DNA of 64,000 nt from Meandrina meandrites (Eukaryota; Cnidaria; Anthozoa; Scleractinia; Meandrinidae). The position numbers were made by a program, and so were the translations under genes. Below the pieces are notes generated by a model. It saw nothing but the letters and a program-made list of their open reading frames with translations, made no database searches and was not told the DNA's origin. Below are positions 1 to 9,740 of the stretch, one piece after another (position 1 is the first letter of the stretch; each line of letters starts with the position of its first letter). The stretch covers positions 27,106,289-27,170,288 of the forward strand of contig OY855906.1 in assembly GCA_963693305.1 (NCBI GenBank), read 5' to 3'.

Positions 1-185
1 CCTAAATATCTCCATAACGAAAGAAGATATTTCAGAACGGAAAACGCCATTCGTCTTTATTTCGAAAAGCCTTAAAAATAAGCAGTAATTATTTTTTACT
101 TCATATGCACTTTAAGCAAATAAAATGTCAGCAAGAATCTTAAATGTCAACAACAGTTTCTTGTACAGACGCATTCTGTAGTCCC

Positions 186-3100
186 TTAGGGTTTACTCAA
201 AACATAGTCTTTAAGTCTCTCCGGTTGTTTAATGGTCCTCTTTGGTCTCGAACACTCTAAGTCAACAGGCTTTGGGTCTGAAGTGTCTGTGTCTTTGATC
301 TTAGTGTCCGTGTCTTTAATCATAGTGTCCTCTGGGTCAAGTTCTACTTCATCGGATGAAATATATGGCTTAACCCAAGAACTGTCTCTTCTGTAAACAG
401 CTCCTTCACTGGATTTCACAGTTACTTGATGTCCATCCTTTGCTAACACACTGTAGGGTTCTGGCTCAAAGTTTGGTGCTAGTTTTCCAGTATTCTTGGT
501 GTTCTTTAGCAGCACCTGATCCCCTGGAACTATCGGACTTGGCGCAGCACCACGCTTTCCATCTGCATAGGCTTTCTGTGCTAACTTGTGACTCCAGTCT
601 CTGTCCCTCGTACTCTCATTAATCACTGACTTGTCTGGTCTTAACTCTGGTAATTTGGTTTTGATTTCCCTACCAAACATCAGAAAGGCAGGCGTAGCAC
701 CTGTAGAGACTTGAGGTGTTGACCTGTATGCCAGTAGGAATTTTGGCAGTTCTTCCGTCCACCTCTTCCCTTCTACTACTGCAATCTTTAGGGTTTTCAA
801 TAGAGTTCTGTTCTGTCTTTCTACCTCGCCGTTGGCTTGTGGCCAAAGCCGTGGTGATCTCCTATGCTCAATTCCACACTCATGTAAGAGCTCCTCAAAC
901 TCTTTACTCACAAATTGTGGACCGTTATCCGTCTTGAGTGAATAGGGGTATCCAAATCTAGAGAAGATTCCTGTCAAGGCCTCAACTATCTTGGGTGTGG
1001 TAGTTGACCGCATAACTACCACCTCGTAATAACGACTAAAATAATCAACAACGACGAGTAAGTTCTCTCCGCTGGGCATTGGTCCCATCAGGTCTGCTGC
1101 GACATCCTGCCAAGGTCCAGTAGGTGGCTGGGCCCTCTGCATTGGTTCAGGTGGTGAAAACTGACCCACGACCTGACATCCATGACAACCTTTGCACATC
1201 CGTTCTGTGTCCACGTCCATTTTAGGCCACCACACCTTGGTCCTCAGTCTACTCTTCGTTTTGACGACGCCCTGATGTCCCTCATGGGCTGATTCCAATA
1301 CAGATTTCCTGAGACTCTGGGGGATCACGATCCTATCTCCCCTGAGCACTAGTTTTCCTATGGTACACAGTTCATTCTTCACACTTACATAGCCTGGCAT
1401 CTTGCATTGCGACCAATCGCCTGTGCGGATGTAGTGGTGCACACTTGCTACTTCTGGATCGTTCTCAGACTCCCTCTCAATCTCCCTTGGAGTCAAGGTA
1501 ACTGGTGCACTTTCTTGGGCAACAAATCTGACTATATCCTCTTTCTCACTGCTAGGATCCTTTGGATTGGCCTGGTTCAGCCTGGACAACGCGTCCGCGA
1601 TATTTGTCTTCCCGGGGCGGTACACCACTCGGTAGTTGTAGCACTGCAGGCGAAGTACCCAACGCTCAATCCTCGCTGATGGCTTGGATGTTCTGCTGAA
1701 GATACACTCCAGAGGCTTGTGGTCTGTCTCTAGCTCGAACTCGCGCCCATTCACGTAGAGATTCATCCTCTCGCAAGCCCAAACTAAAGCCAGCGCCTCC
1801 TTCTCCGTTTGTGCATAACGCCTTTCAACCTCTGTAAGGTTCCTCGAAGCATATGACACCGCTCTCCATCCCCCATCTTGTAGTTGCAGCAATACCGCTT
1901 CCAGTCCATCCGGACCCGCATCTGCTACGATTCTCGTCTTGCAGTCACCCCTGAAGTAGGCAAGCGCATTCGCTGACGTCATCAGTTGTTTCAACTTCCT
2001 AAATGCAACCTGCTGTTCATTACCCCAGACAAAGGGTTCGTCTTTTCTGAGTAATTTCCGTAGGGGTTCTGCCACTTGTGAAAAGTTGGGGATGAACTTT
2101 GACGAGTACTGCACGAGCTGTACAAACGACCGCACTTCTGATGTATTCTTCGGAGCTCGTGCATTCACAACTGCAGCAACCTTCTCCTCGCTTGGTGCAA
2201 CCCCTTCACTACTAAGGTCGTGTGCAAAAAGGGTCAACCTATGTAATCTAAACCCACACTTCGCTCCATTCAGGGTCAGTCCACTCTCCCGCAGACACTG
2301 TAGAACTGCATGCAAATTCCGATCATGCTCCTCCAGGTTTACTCCGTGAACAATTAGATCATCTGCAATATTTGCTACTCCATGGCATCCCCGTATTACA
2401 TCCGATATGACTTTCTGGTACTTCTCTGGTGCCGACGAGATCCCGAACATGAGCCTTTTGTACCGATATAGGCCTCGATGGGTAACAAATGTTGTTATCT
2501 CTCTCGACTCTTCCTCTAGCTCGACTTGGTGAAATCCCCATTTGAGATCTAACTTGCTGAAGATGGTAGATCCATTGAGATCGTATAGAATTTCTTCAAT
2601 TGTGGGAATTGGGTGTCTCTCACGCTCAATTGCTTTATTTGCCCTCCTCATGTCTACGCATACTCGAATGTCGCCGTCCGGCTTCGGAGCTACCACCAAC
2701 GGTGATACCCAGGCAGTAGGAGTGTCCGGTACCTCCTCAATGATATCCTTGTCTAGCAAATCATCTAACTTCCGGTCGACTTTATCCCTAAGTGCAAAGG
2801 GAAGTCTCCGCACTTGCTGAGCTACTGGTTTGACATCCTTATTGATGTGTAGTTTGAGCTGATAATTCTTCAACTTTCCAACACCAGTGAGTATGTCTGC
2901 ATACTCCTCACAAATACCTCCGTCACTCCCCTCTGTCACCACTGAACAAACTCGGGGCTCACTCACCGGTCCCACTCGTAATACTTTAAGTTTCTCTGCT
3001 GTGTTCCTGCCAAGCAATGGCTTTCCGGTACTTTTGATGACCGTGAATTCATCGACACACCCCTCTCCGCTAGCTTCACAAGCTATTTCTGCAACAAATG

Positions 3101-4328
3101 TTCCAACAACCTCCATAGGTTCCTTCTGACCATATGCAAACAGCTTCTTGTCTGACACTTTGGATTCACACTTGATATGTTTCTGTTTCAGATTGTTCCA
3201 GGTCCCATAATCAATCAAGTTACACGATGCACCCGAATCAATTAACACATTCTCCAGTTCCACTCCACCAACCTTAAGTGTAATTTCTCCAGCTTCCTGC
3301 TGTCCTCCGACAACAAATGCATATCCATCTTCTGGGCCAGTTGCTCCCTCTGCTACGTGGTAAGCCTTCCTGTTCCTAGCCTGATAGCTTCCTTGATTGC
3401 CACTGGGTGGTGGTTTCGTAGCCCCCTTCTTCCAACAACAGACTGCAAAATGTCCACGCGTGCCACACTTTTCACACTCTTTATCTCTTGCTGGACAGCA
3501 AGCATCTCTTGCAAAGTGACCAAAACGATTGCACTTAAAACATCTTTGTGATTGATCTGCTTCGGGCTTTTGTGTCTTGTGGCTCTGTCCGCCTTTCTTT
3601 CCTTTGTTTACACTTTGTCCCCTCCCTTTATTCTGGAATTTCTGCTGCTTGATCCAGTTGACTAGTCCTGTCGGGTGTGCTGAAGACTTCTCCATAGATT
3701 TCATCTGTTCATTAACTGCTTCGAAAGCTCTTGCCATGCTCTGTAGATCAGCTAACGTGGGATTAGTTTTCTCCAAGAACTTCCTTCTGAGCTTTTGGTC
3801 CTGACACTTTTCAATCAGTTGGTCCCGAATCGTTTCGTCAACGTCGGTTAACTCGCACGTAATCGCCTTCTGCCTCAATCTGCACACAAACTGATCGACT
3901 TTCTCTCCGTTCTGCTGCTCCATTTGTCTGAATACATGCCTTTCGAAGGAAACATTAACTTTCGGTACGAAATATTCGTCCAGAATCTTTATTACATCCT
4001 TGTAGGGCTTCAGTTCTCCCTCCGTGGCTGCAAGCGTATAGTATAATTCCTGCAGTTCCGTTCCCGCGGTGTGTAACAGTAATGCGACTTTCTGTGGATC
4101 GCTTGAAATCCCTTTTGCCAGCACATACAGCTCGAATGAACGCTTCCAGCGCTTCCAACGCACAGATAATGTGTTTGGATCGTCCCTGGGGTTGAAGCAG
4201 GGTAGATTTCGTACCTCTGTTGCCGAAAATTGAGTCGGTTGAGCTGCTTGACTCCCTGTTGCCTGACTCTCCGCTGAGCCTCCCGCGGCACTCGTTGAGT
4301 TCGTTTCTGAATCTGTCATTCTCCTCAA
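186..4328 (-). CDS. Gag-Pol polyprotein of Ty3/gypsy retrotransposon (1,380 aa)
   Basis: One open frame encodes all replication functions. In order: Gag-like region (about 1-255); two zinc knuckles at 263-298, of which the second is canonical CX2CX4HX4C and the first has one extra residue before its last Cys (CX2CX4HX5C); aspartic protease with DSGA at 365-368; reverse transcriptase about 500-690, with the polymerase aspartates in the variant motif IADD near 654-657; RNase H about 797-905, starting from VADAG; integrase His-Cys zinc domain about 1015-1051; integrase catalytic Asp1079, Asp1134 and Glu1170 with 35 residues between the last two; and a basic/acidic tail with KDTDTKIKDTDT-type repeats near 1338-1350. 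A second Met three codons in (MTDSE) is an equally plausible start. Gag and Pol are fused without frameshift. All catalytic residues visible by eye are present, so the product could be functional; no expression evidence exists. Confidence 0.93.
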   Translation of the reverse strand: MRRMTDSETNSTSAAGGSAESQATGSQAAQPTQFSATEVRNLPCFNPRDDPNTLSVRWKRWKRSFELYVLAKGISSDPQKVALLLHTAGTELQELYYTLAATEGELKPYKDVIKILDEYFVPKVNVSFERHVFRQMEQQNGEKVDQFVCRLRQKAITCELTDVDETIRDQLIEKCQDQKLRRKFLEKTNPTLADLQSMARAFEAVNEQMKSMEKSSAHPTGLVNWIKQQKFQNKGRGQSVNKGKKGGQSHKTQKPEADQSQRCFKCNRFGHFARDACCPARDKECEKCGTRGHFAVCCWKKGATKPPPSGNQGSYQARNRKAYHVAEGATGPEDGYAFVVGGQQEAGEITLKVGGVELENVLIDSGASCNLIDYGTWNNLKQKHIKCESKVSDKKLFAYGQKEPMEVVGTFVAEIACEASGEGCVDEFTVIKSTGKPLLGRNTAEKLKVLRVGPVSEPRVCSVVTEGSDGGICEEYADILTGVGKLKNYQLKLHINKDVKPVAQQVRRLPFALRDKVDRKLDDLLDKDIIEEVPDTPTAWVSPLVVAPKPDGDIRVCVDMRRANKAIERERHPIPTIEEILYDLNGSTIFSKLDLKWGFHQVELEEESREITTFVTHRGLYRYKRLMFGISSAPEKYQKVISDVIRGCHGVANIADDLIVHGVNLEEHDRNLHAVLQCLRESGLTLNGAKCGFRLHRLTLFAHDLSSEGVAPSEEKVAAVVNARAPKNTSEVRSFVQLVQYSSKFIPNFSQVAEPLRKLLRKDEPFVWGNEQQVAFRKLKQLMTSANALAYFRGDCKTRIVADAGPDGLEAVLLQLQDGGWRAVSYASRNLTEVERRYAQTEKEALALVWACERMNLYVNGREFELETDHKPLECIFSRTSKPSARIERWVLRLQCYNYRVVYRPGKTNIADALSRLNQANPKDPSSEKEDIVRFVAQESAPVTLTPREIERESENDPEVASVHHYIRTGDWSQCKMPGYVSVKNELCTIGKLVLRGDRIVIPQSLRKSVLESAHEGHQGVVKTKSRLRTKVWWPKMDVDTERMCKGCHGCQVVGQFSPPEPMQRAQPPTGPWQDVAADLMGPMPSGENLLVVVDYFSRYYEVVVMRSTTTPKIVEALTGIFSRFGYPYSLKTDNGPQFVSKEFEELLHECGIEHRRSPRLWPQANGEVERQNRTLLKTLKIAVVEGKRWTEELPKFLLAYRSTPQVSTGATPAFLMFGREIKTKLPELRPDKSVINESTRDRDWSHKLAQKAYADGKRGAAPSPIVPGDQVLLKNTKNTGKLAPNFEPEPYSVLAKDGHQVTVKSSEGAVYRRDSSWVKPYISSDEVELDPEDTMIKDTDTKIKDTDTSDPKPVDLECSRPKRTIKQPERLKDYVLSKP

Positions 4329-4386
4329 AAATCTCGCTTCTTTCCCGCGGATTTTCCAAAATAAACACTTACAAAAGCGGAACGAC

Positions 4387-4403
4387 TCCCATCCTCGTCG
4401 CCA
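4387..4403 (-). other. Primer binding site, tRNA-Ser(GCT) type
   Basis: The plus strand reads TCCCATCCTCGTCGCCA, which equals the 3' end including CCA of animal tRNA-Ser(GCT) as I know it. The element strand is therefore complementary to that tRNA over 17 bases, one base inside the LTR. Reverse transcription would be primed here. The tRNA identity is from memory of metazoan tRNA-Ser(GCT). Confidence 0.75.
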
Positions 4404-4404
4404 A

Positions 4405-4575
4405 TGTACTGTCCGTGGTTGGATGGCAACACAATATCACTCGATTCACTCAGAACTTAACATGTTTAATAACACTCGCCATGCTACGTCCAAGATGGCT
4501 CCAACGAACACGAACCATAATGCTTTGCGGTTTACAACATGCGCATACATGAAGTACTAATACGGGAACACTACA
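4405..4575 (-). repeat. 5' LTR of the gypsy element
   Basis: On the plus strand the segment begins TGTACTGTCC and ends GAACACTACA, so in element orientation it runs TGTAGTG...CAGTACA, the expected TG...CA ends. It sits one base from a tRNA-like primer site, which fixes its inner edge. At 171 bp it is a short LTR. The outer edge at 4575 is inferred from the inverted terminal bases, because the partner LTR is not in the window. Confidence 0.7.
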
Positions 4576-4672
4576 CTTACCAAATGCTGCAACAACGCTG
4601 AAGGATAACATTAATTAAGATATACCTTATACCAATTAGCATTTTCAGTTTAAGGTACTTAACTATTACCTG

Positions 4673-4872
4673 ATTCACACCAACAAAACATGTTTAGTTA
4701 AACCAGGTTTAAGAAAATGAAAATCAGCAACAGACAACTGACAGACTAAATTTTACATAGGGTTCAAGTATGCTCTAACTTGTGATTTCAGTCAGCAACT
4801 TCCATGAAGAAAACAATTTTAAACCGTGTGTAACTAAACAACATTTAAACATGTTTAAACTTTGGTGTGAAT
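4673..4872. mobile_element. MITE with ATTCACACCAA inverted ends
   Basis: The left end starts ATTCACACCAACAAAACATG and the right end, read inverted, starts ATTCACACCAAAGTTTAAAC; both continue into CATGTTTA-rich sequence. About 200 bp, no coding capacity. No clear target duplication was found, so the superfamily is unknown. Confidence 0.55.
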
Positions 4873-4889
4873 GGGGTATAGTATAACTT

Positions 4890-5143
4890 GTACAAATATT
4901 CTTTTAAAAAAAAGTAGTAGATACAGACATTGTTCTTTTTATGGATTAAGTAGAGAGGAGTTAGAACATTTGCTATTTAATTGCTCTTTCTCGCAAATTC
5001 TTTGGAATGATTTTACGTTATCACTGAAGAATATTATTGTAGGTGTCGGCAGTAATAGTAACGACTTTTTAAATTACTGCACACAGGTAGGAAAAATTTT
5101 GGTAGAAAATCATTGTAAAAGTAATAATGCGAAAAACCAGTAA
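4890..5143 (+). pseudogene. Non-LTR retrotransposon 3' scrap (reverse transcriptase C-terminal zinc motif)
   Basis: The frame shows the C-terminal motif of LINE reverse transcriptases: a short Cys segment, then EELEHLLFNCSF and LWNDF. The second Cys of the usual CxxC pair appears to be Tyr (HCSFYG). No polymerase domain precedes it; the MITE at 4673-4872 abuts it. It is a 5'-truncated relic. Homology to the family is clear only for about 4,930-5,070; the downstream part of the frame may be non-coding. Confidence 0.5.
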
Positions 5144-5266
5144 ACAATTATTTAAAATTATGTTAAGCAAAAAAAACCACACTGAATAATATTCTGCATG
5201 TTTTTCATAACAAGTGGAAGTTCCCTTGACACCCTGATTTGTAATTAGATTAGCCCTTAGTGTAAC

Positions 5267-5456
5267 TAATATGCCATTTCCGAGTTACCTTTTGCCTCTG
5301 TTTCAAAACGAGTCTTCGTGCGAAACCATTCATATGAAAATAGATTTCATCTGCACGTCCATTTTCATGCAAATCAAACTCATTTTCATTTGAATGGTTT
5401 CGCACGAGGACTCGTTTTGAAAATGAGGCAAAGGCCAACTCGGAAGTGGCCTATTA
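5267..5456. mobile_element. Fold-back MITE, about 190 bp
   Basis: Almost the whole element is an inverted repeat: each arm is about 75 bp, with shared blocks such as TTCCGAGTT, TTTGCCTC, TTTTCAAAACGAGTC and GTGCGAAACCATTCA, around a spacer of roughly 40 bp. Arms differ at scattered single bases, so it is not newly made. Non-coding; the superfamily could not be assigned. Confidence 0.75.
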
Positions 5457-5707
5457 CTTCATCTATGTGACCCAGGTTTTAGAATAATGGATATAATATA
5501 TATTTTGTGTGTTTTGCTATGTGTGTGTTCATTCATGTGTGTAAATTCCTATATACTCATATCATTGTAAATTTAGTAAATATAAGTATGCAGACGAAAA
5601 GCAGTAAGCTTAAAGCTTTAAGAATTCACGGGAAGATTTCAAACCCAGCTGATTTCGTTCAGAAAGCTAAAGCATATTTTCGTCACAAAATTAGACTTAA
5701 AAGTTAA

Positions 5708-6045
5708 GGCCCCATTTACATGAAAAGAGGATGTTCCTAGCACTAGAATCATCCTCCTTCCATGTAAAATAAAATGATCCTACTGCTGGGATCATCCTAG
5801 TACTAGGATAATCCGAGCGCGATATGTTTTCAGCTTTCAGTTGACATGCGAAATTTTGCATTTGGCCCTAGCGTTAGAATCAACCTATCTGAGAGGTAGG
5901 ATGATCCTAGCGCTAGGTTCAAATGCAGCATTTCCCATGTGAACTGAAAGCTGAAAACATATCGCGCTCGGATGTTCCTAGTGCTAGGATAATCCTAGGA
6001 TGATCCTCGTGCCAGGATCATCCTCTTTCCATGTAAATGTGCCCC
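5708..6045. mobile_element. Palindromic MITE with AGGATCATCCT sub-repeats
   Basis: The outer ends are CATTTACATG (left) and CATGTAAATG (right). An inner inverted block containing GAGCGCGATATGTTTTCAGC appears on both sides. The arms carry repeated short palindromes built from AGGAT, ATCCT and CTAGCGCTAGG. Total about 340 bp, non-coding. No certain target duplication. Confidence 0.7.
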
Positions 6046-6565
6046 AGAAAAAGTTTGTTACCTTACACCTGGGCCTTATCCTTTACTTCATGCAGCGAAC
6101 TTGATCGATTCTGAGCTTAAGCTTATCTTCCTTTACCACGAATCATTTGTATCCTTGATGATAACAAGTAAGCTTAAAGAGTAAAATGTCACAGTATGTG
6201 TGATAATGTCTCGACGAGCACATGAGAGAGTTAAATGACGTCCAACGATCTTTGCAAATTATAAAGACATAGAAACAGAGGTTGCTATTCATTTGATGAC
6301 ATTGCTACAGGATGAGCGATGTTAAAAATGATATTTTTGCGCGCGAAACTTTGACGTGCACTGCTAATGATTATTACGTCACATCTCAATAATAGAATAA
6401 TACTGTATATCAATAATAAAACATGGGTTTATCTAGCTCGATTTCTAGATATAAGCATTAAAGGCTTTTGACCAGTTATACTGTGACTGTAGTAGGCTTT
6501 TATGCAGAAAAAAAATGAACCTACACTGATTGGGCATGCGTTTGATATAATTAGTATGGGTGGTA

Positions 6566-6875
6566 AAGTCTGTATACGAGCCTGGGGGCCCAACAGGCCG
6601 GAGCTTATCCCGGTTTCCGTAGCATGAAACGACTAGGAGTATTGCTACTCCCCCCTGGACGGGATGCTAGTCCATCGCAGGGCTACCCCCAGCAGTAAAT
6701 TCGCCGGTACCCATTTATACACCTGGGTGGAGAGAGGCACTATGAGAGTAAAGTATCTTGCCCAAGAACACAACGCAGTGCCCCGGCCAGGGCTCGAACC
6801 CGGACCGCCCGATCCGGAGTCCAGCGCACTAACCATTAGGAGTACGCCCTTACGCCCTAATGAAGCGCTCCTACC
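6566..6875 (-). mobile_element. tRNA-derived SINE with 13-bp target duplication
   Basis: Read on the minus strand, the head carries a polymerase III-type promoter: a box-A-like GGTTAGTGCGCTGG and a box B, GGTTCGAGCCC. A conserved body follows (cttgggcaagatactttact, then ctctccacccaggtg) and a tail with GATGGACTAGCATCCCGTCC. Identical 13-bp direct repeats AGTATGGGTGGTA flank it at 6553-6565 and 6876-6888. It is a retroposed copy, not a tRNA gene: no cloverleaf can be completed around box B. Confidence 0.8.
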
Positions 6876-6911
6876 AGTATGGGTGGTAGGAGCGCTTCAT
6901 TAGGGCGTAAG
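6849..6911. repeat. Perfect 28-bp inverted repeat at the SINE boundary
   Basis: Arms 6849-6876 and 6884-6911 are exact reverse complements (starting CTTACGCCCTAATGAAGCG), separated by 7 bases. The loop and the start of the right arm overlap the right copy of the SINE target duplication, so the left arm is SINE head and the right arm is flanking DNA. Confidence 0.9.
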
Positions 6912-8527
6912 TGCTTTAAATTCCTACTAACCCCTCTTAATTTCTCATTTATAAGATATCCACTACCCTTATTGTTTCGTATTTGATTAATAGGGGAACT
7001 CCAGCGCGCTTCGCGCGCTAGCGGAGCACCATGGGTAAGAAATTTTGGTAAACCATCAAGCCGAGAAAATTTGGTAGTCACGTGACCGTACGAGCGTCCG
7101 AGCGTCCGAGCGTCCGTCCGTACAGACTCTGGGGGAGGGGGAGGGGAGTCACAGGACAATTGCCGCCTTGGTTAAATGTTAAGATCCTATATAACGAGGC
7201 TAAACTGTTCAGCCTGCCAATCCCTGCCAATCAAAAATTCCAATGAGACGATTTCATTGGTTGGGAAATGCAATCAACTGGCATCAAGATTCTCGTGTAT
7301 AAAATTCTCTGTTTTGTTGTTTGGGTGCAAACAATCGAAAGCGAGGTTTAGAAATAGTGAAAGATACCTGTAGCTATCAGTCACTGTTCTGCGAAATCAC
7401 GGAATTTCCTGCCCGCAAGCGACTTGAGAGTCACTTGAGCTTAGCGCTGATACTGAATACAATTACATTGGATAAATGCGTTGCAAGTAAACAAATAAAT
7501 ATTTATAAATTCATTTTCTGAAATCTTAATCCTCTTATTGCTGAAAAATAAGGTTTTAGTCAAGGATATGCCACATAAAAGCTAGCCAAAGAGCAAACGA
7601 AACTTGTGGTTTTGAATTTTGTCGCTTCAAAATTGATTTTGGTTATTGTTCCCGTTTCACGATAGTATAACAAGAACATTTGTAAAGAGCGTAGCTCCTA
7701 GTTCGCCAAATTTCGAAATGTAGAGATTTTTTCCAAAGCATTGTTATCTTTGTTGTTTGAATCCTTGACCCATGAAAACAAAATACTGAAACGATTGTCA
7801 TTGATGTGTTCAGCATTATCTGTTTGAGCTTTCATGTCGTAACAGTGTGCGTGGTGGACATCAATTTTGAATTTTCAGGATTATTGCATAAATTCTGTTT
7901 AAATTTTCTTTTAGCTTGTATGGAAAGAATTATTGGTAGTTTATATTGTATATTAGCTTGTTAATTCCATATAGATGAACTGGGAACGCATTTAAAAAGC
8001 AAAATTTGCGCAGCTCTTCTCTTTCACGACCGTTACTCTGACACGACTTTTTAAAATTGAAGCCATCAAAGTGCTAGACGGGGCATTTTTATAGGCTCGC
8101 TCCGTGTTTAAATCTTTGATATTGAACTACCATATTATGGTCCATGGTCAATTGACAGCTGTCAAAACAGGGTATCCGCTGACCAGTAACACATGACCAT
8201 ATCGCGGGCTCAGGCGTAGAGCTAATTGAGGTGACGTATTTTTTAAAGTCGACCGCTGACCAGGTAATGGTTTTCCAATTGATCGCGGGCTCAAGTACTC
8301 ATTTTTTACTTAGCCTGATAATTTTATCATCGCGTAAATTCAGATTTAAATAAAGGGCAAGGTAAATAACTGACAAGCTCTGCTTTTAGGCTTGGCTAAA
8401 TCTATTTTAGAAATAATTAATTTAGTTTTTTTCTCATGTTAAATAAATGATCTGGACGTTTCATTTCAACTTAAACGAAGCGACTGTATGAAAAGGCGGC
8501 AAATCTTTGGTACGCTGTTCACCTGTA

Positions 8528-9064
8528 GGGCCTGTTTACAAGCAGGTAGGGTAACCCTAGTGCTGGGGTTACCCTAGCAGGAGGGTTACCCTAGCGCTCC
8601 CACATTTCCTCTTATTTTCAACGACGTGTTTACAAGGCAGCTAGGGTTACCCTAGCACTAGGGTAACCCTAGCTGAGCGCTAGGGTTACCCTAGCGCCAG
8701 GGTAACCCTAGCGCCTTGTAAACGCTCTGCTAGGGATAACTCGCCTACCCGGGACAACTTCATTTTGCCTCCTAGAAGCTAAATATGTTTAAAAATACCG
8801 ACAAAAACAGGGAATTGTGACCAAGAAACATCGTGTTCATTCACAATTTGTCGTATTTTTGCACTGGAACGGAATTTTTTTCGAATAACAGCTTCTTACG
8901 ACAAAATGTTACAAGGTTAACTGAAGCGTAACCGGCGGAAGTTGACCCGGTTAGTAGGGTTACCCTACCTGCGAATTTTTGCTTGTAAACCCGGGCTATC
9001 TTCTAACCCTCTTGCTAGGGTAACCCTTGCACTAGGGTTACCCTACCTGCTTGTAAACAGGCCC
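8528..9064. mobile_element. PIF/Harbinger-type MITE (537 bp)
   Basis: Inverted ends start GGGCCTGTTTACAAGCAGG on both sides and match for about 36 bp. Copy 2 gives the empty site ACCTTTAAAG; here it is split as ACCTGTA at the left and TTAAAG at the right, so the target duplication is TTA with one copy mutated to GTA. A 3-bp TWA duplication and GGG ends are typical of PIF/Harbinger. The body is full of CTAGGGTAACCCTAG-type palindromes. Non-coding. Confidence 0.8.
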
Positions 9065-9368
9065 TTAAAGCTGAATGAAAGACGCGAAGAAACCTGCTGG
9101 CGAACATCGATCTTTGTGAATATTTCTCGCTTTATTTACTCATCTACATCATGGAAACTTATCTCTCTCCTCCGCAGACGCCTCTGTTTTTTTTTTCGTA
9201 CAGACTGGGAATTGGGGAGAGGTGAAAAGTAAGCGCGAGGAGCCTGGCGAGAATAGAAACGAAAGCGCGGGGGGGACACTGGGAAGGGAAAAGGAAAGGC
9301 GAGAGGCCTCTGCCAGATAATGTGCGGTTCTCCGGACAGTTTTGCGGTTCTGTGGTCATCCTTTAATT

Positions 9369-9432
9369 ATGGCTGAAGGAGACGACGATTTCAACGATTT
9401 TGAGTGTTCTTTTAAAGATCTAAGTATAGAGG
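9369..9432 (+). CDS. Possible first exon of a small element-encoded protein
   Basis: An ATG opens a short acidic segment (MAEGDDDFNDFECSFKDL and on) that runs straight into a consensus splice donor, G|GTAAGT, at 9433. The exon is 64 nt, leaving phase 1. An AG at 9626-9627 followed by sequence from 9628 would join in frame. The position just inside the transposon end resembles where a transposase would start, but nothing longer follows. I do not recognise the protein. It could be a residue of a lost transposase or a captured host exon. Confidence 0.3.
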
Positions 9433-9627
9433 GTAAGTAGGCGCATTTTGGTGAAGTTTCGATCCTTATTCTCGTTTTTTTTTTTGGCCAGTTCAGATTG
9501 TGGTGTGAATGTCCGCCATTTTGTATTTATTGGAACAGTTTTCCTTCTAATAAACTATGTTTTTTCGATCTTACCATTCTTAAAATCGAAAATGACGACG
9601 GATGTCAGCCAATCAATAGTACGGCAG

Positions 9628-9740
9628 TAAAGAAAAGAGCCGGTGGATCCTCAGGAAAGCATTCTTTGACGCTGAGTTCCAAGTGTGCGAATGAGCCAAG
9701 CCGAAAGAGACATCAAAGATCAACTATTAAGCAGTGCTGA
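9628..9740 (+). CDS. Possible second exon, basic C-terminus
   Basis: Joined in phase to the exon ending at 9432, this segment gives a lysine/arginine-rich tail (KKRAGG, then PSRKRHQRS near the end, nuclear-signal-like) and stops at TGA 9738-9740. The combined product would be about 58 aa: acidic head and basic tail. The acceptor (CGGCAG) lacks a strong pyrimidine tract, which is the main weakness of the model. Confidence 0.25.

Larger units (their letters stand above)
1..4575 (-). mobile_element. Ty3/gypsy LTR retrotransposon, cut by the left window edge
   Basis: The element reads right to left: 5' LTR (4405-4575), primer binding site (4387-4403), a single Gag-Pol frame (4328-186), and at least 185 bases of 3' untranslated sequence running off the window. 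No second copy of the LTR start (TGTAGTGTTCCC in element orientation) is found between 1 and 185, so the 3' LTR should lie outside. There is no frameshift or stop in 1,380 codons, which makes this the youngest-looking coding element in the window. Chromodomain and envelope genes were not seen. Family placement rests on domain order PR-RT-RNaseH-IN. Confidence 0.9.

Noticed and set aside
145..185. TTGTACAGAC near the left edge as a 3' LTR start
   Set aside because: It does not continue into the 5' LTR sequence (TGTACTGTCCGTGG), so the 3' LTR is taken to be outside the window.
440..4552. Several plus-strand frames overlapping the first gypsy element
   Set aside because: They are antisense shadows of the 1,380-aa frame with no domain.
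6785..6840. Possible tRNA gene (GGTTCGAGCCC box B)
   Set aside because: No acceptor stem or anticodon arm can be completed, and a SINE body with target duplications explains it.
8570..8720. Interstitial telomere repeats
   Set aside because: The units are CTAGGGTAACCCTAG palindromes inside a TIR element, not head-to-tail TTAGGG.
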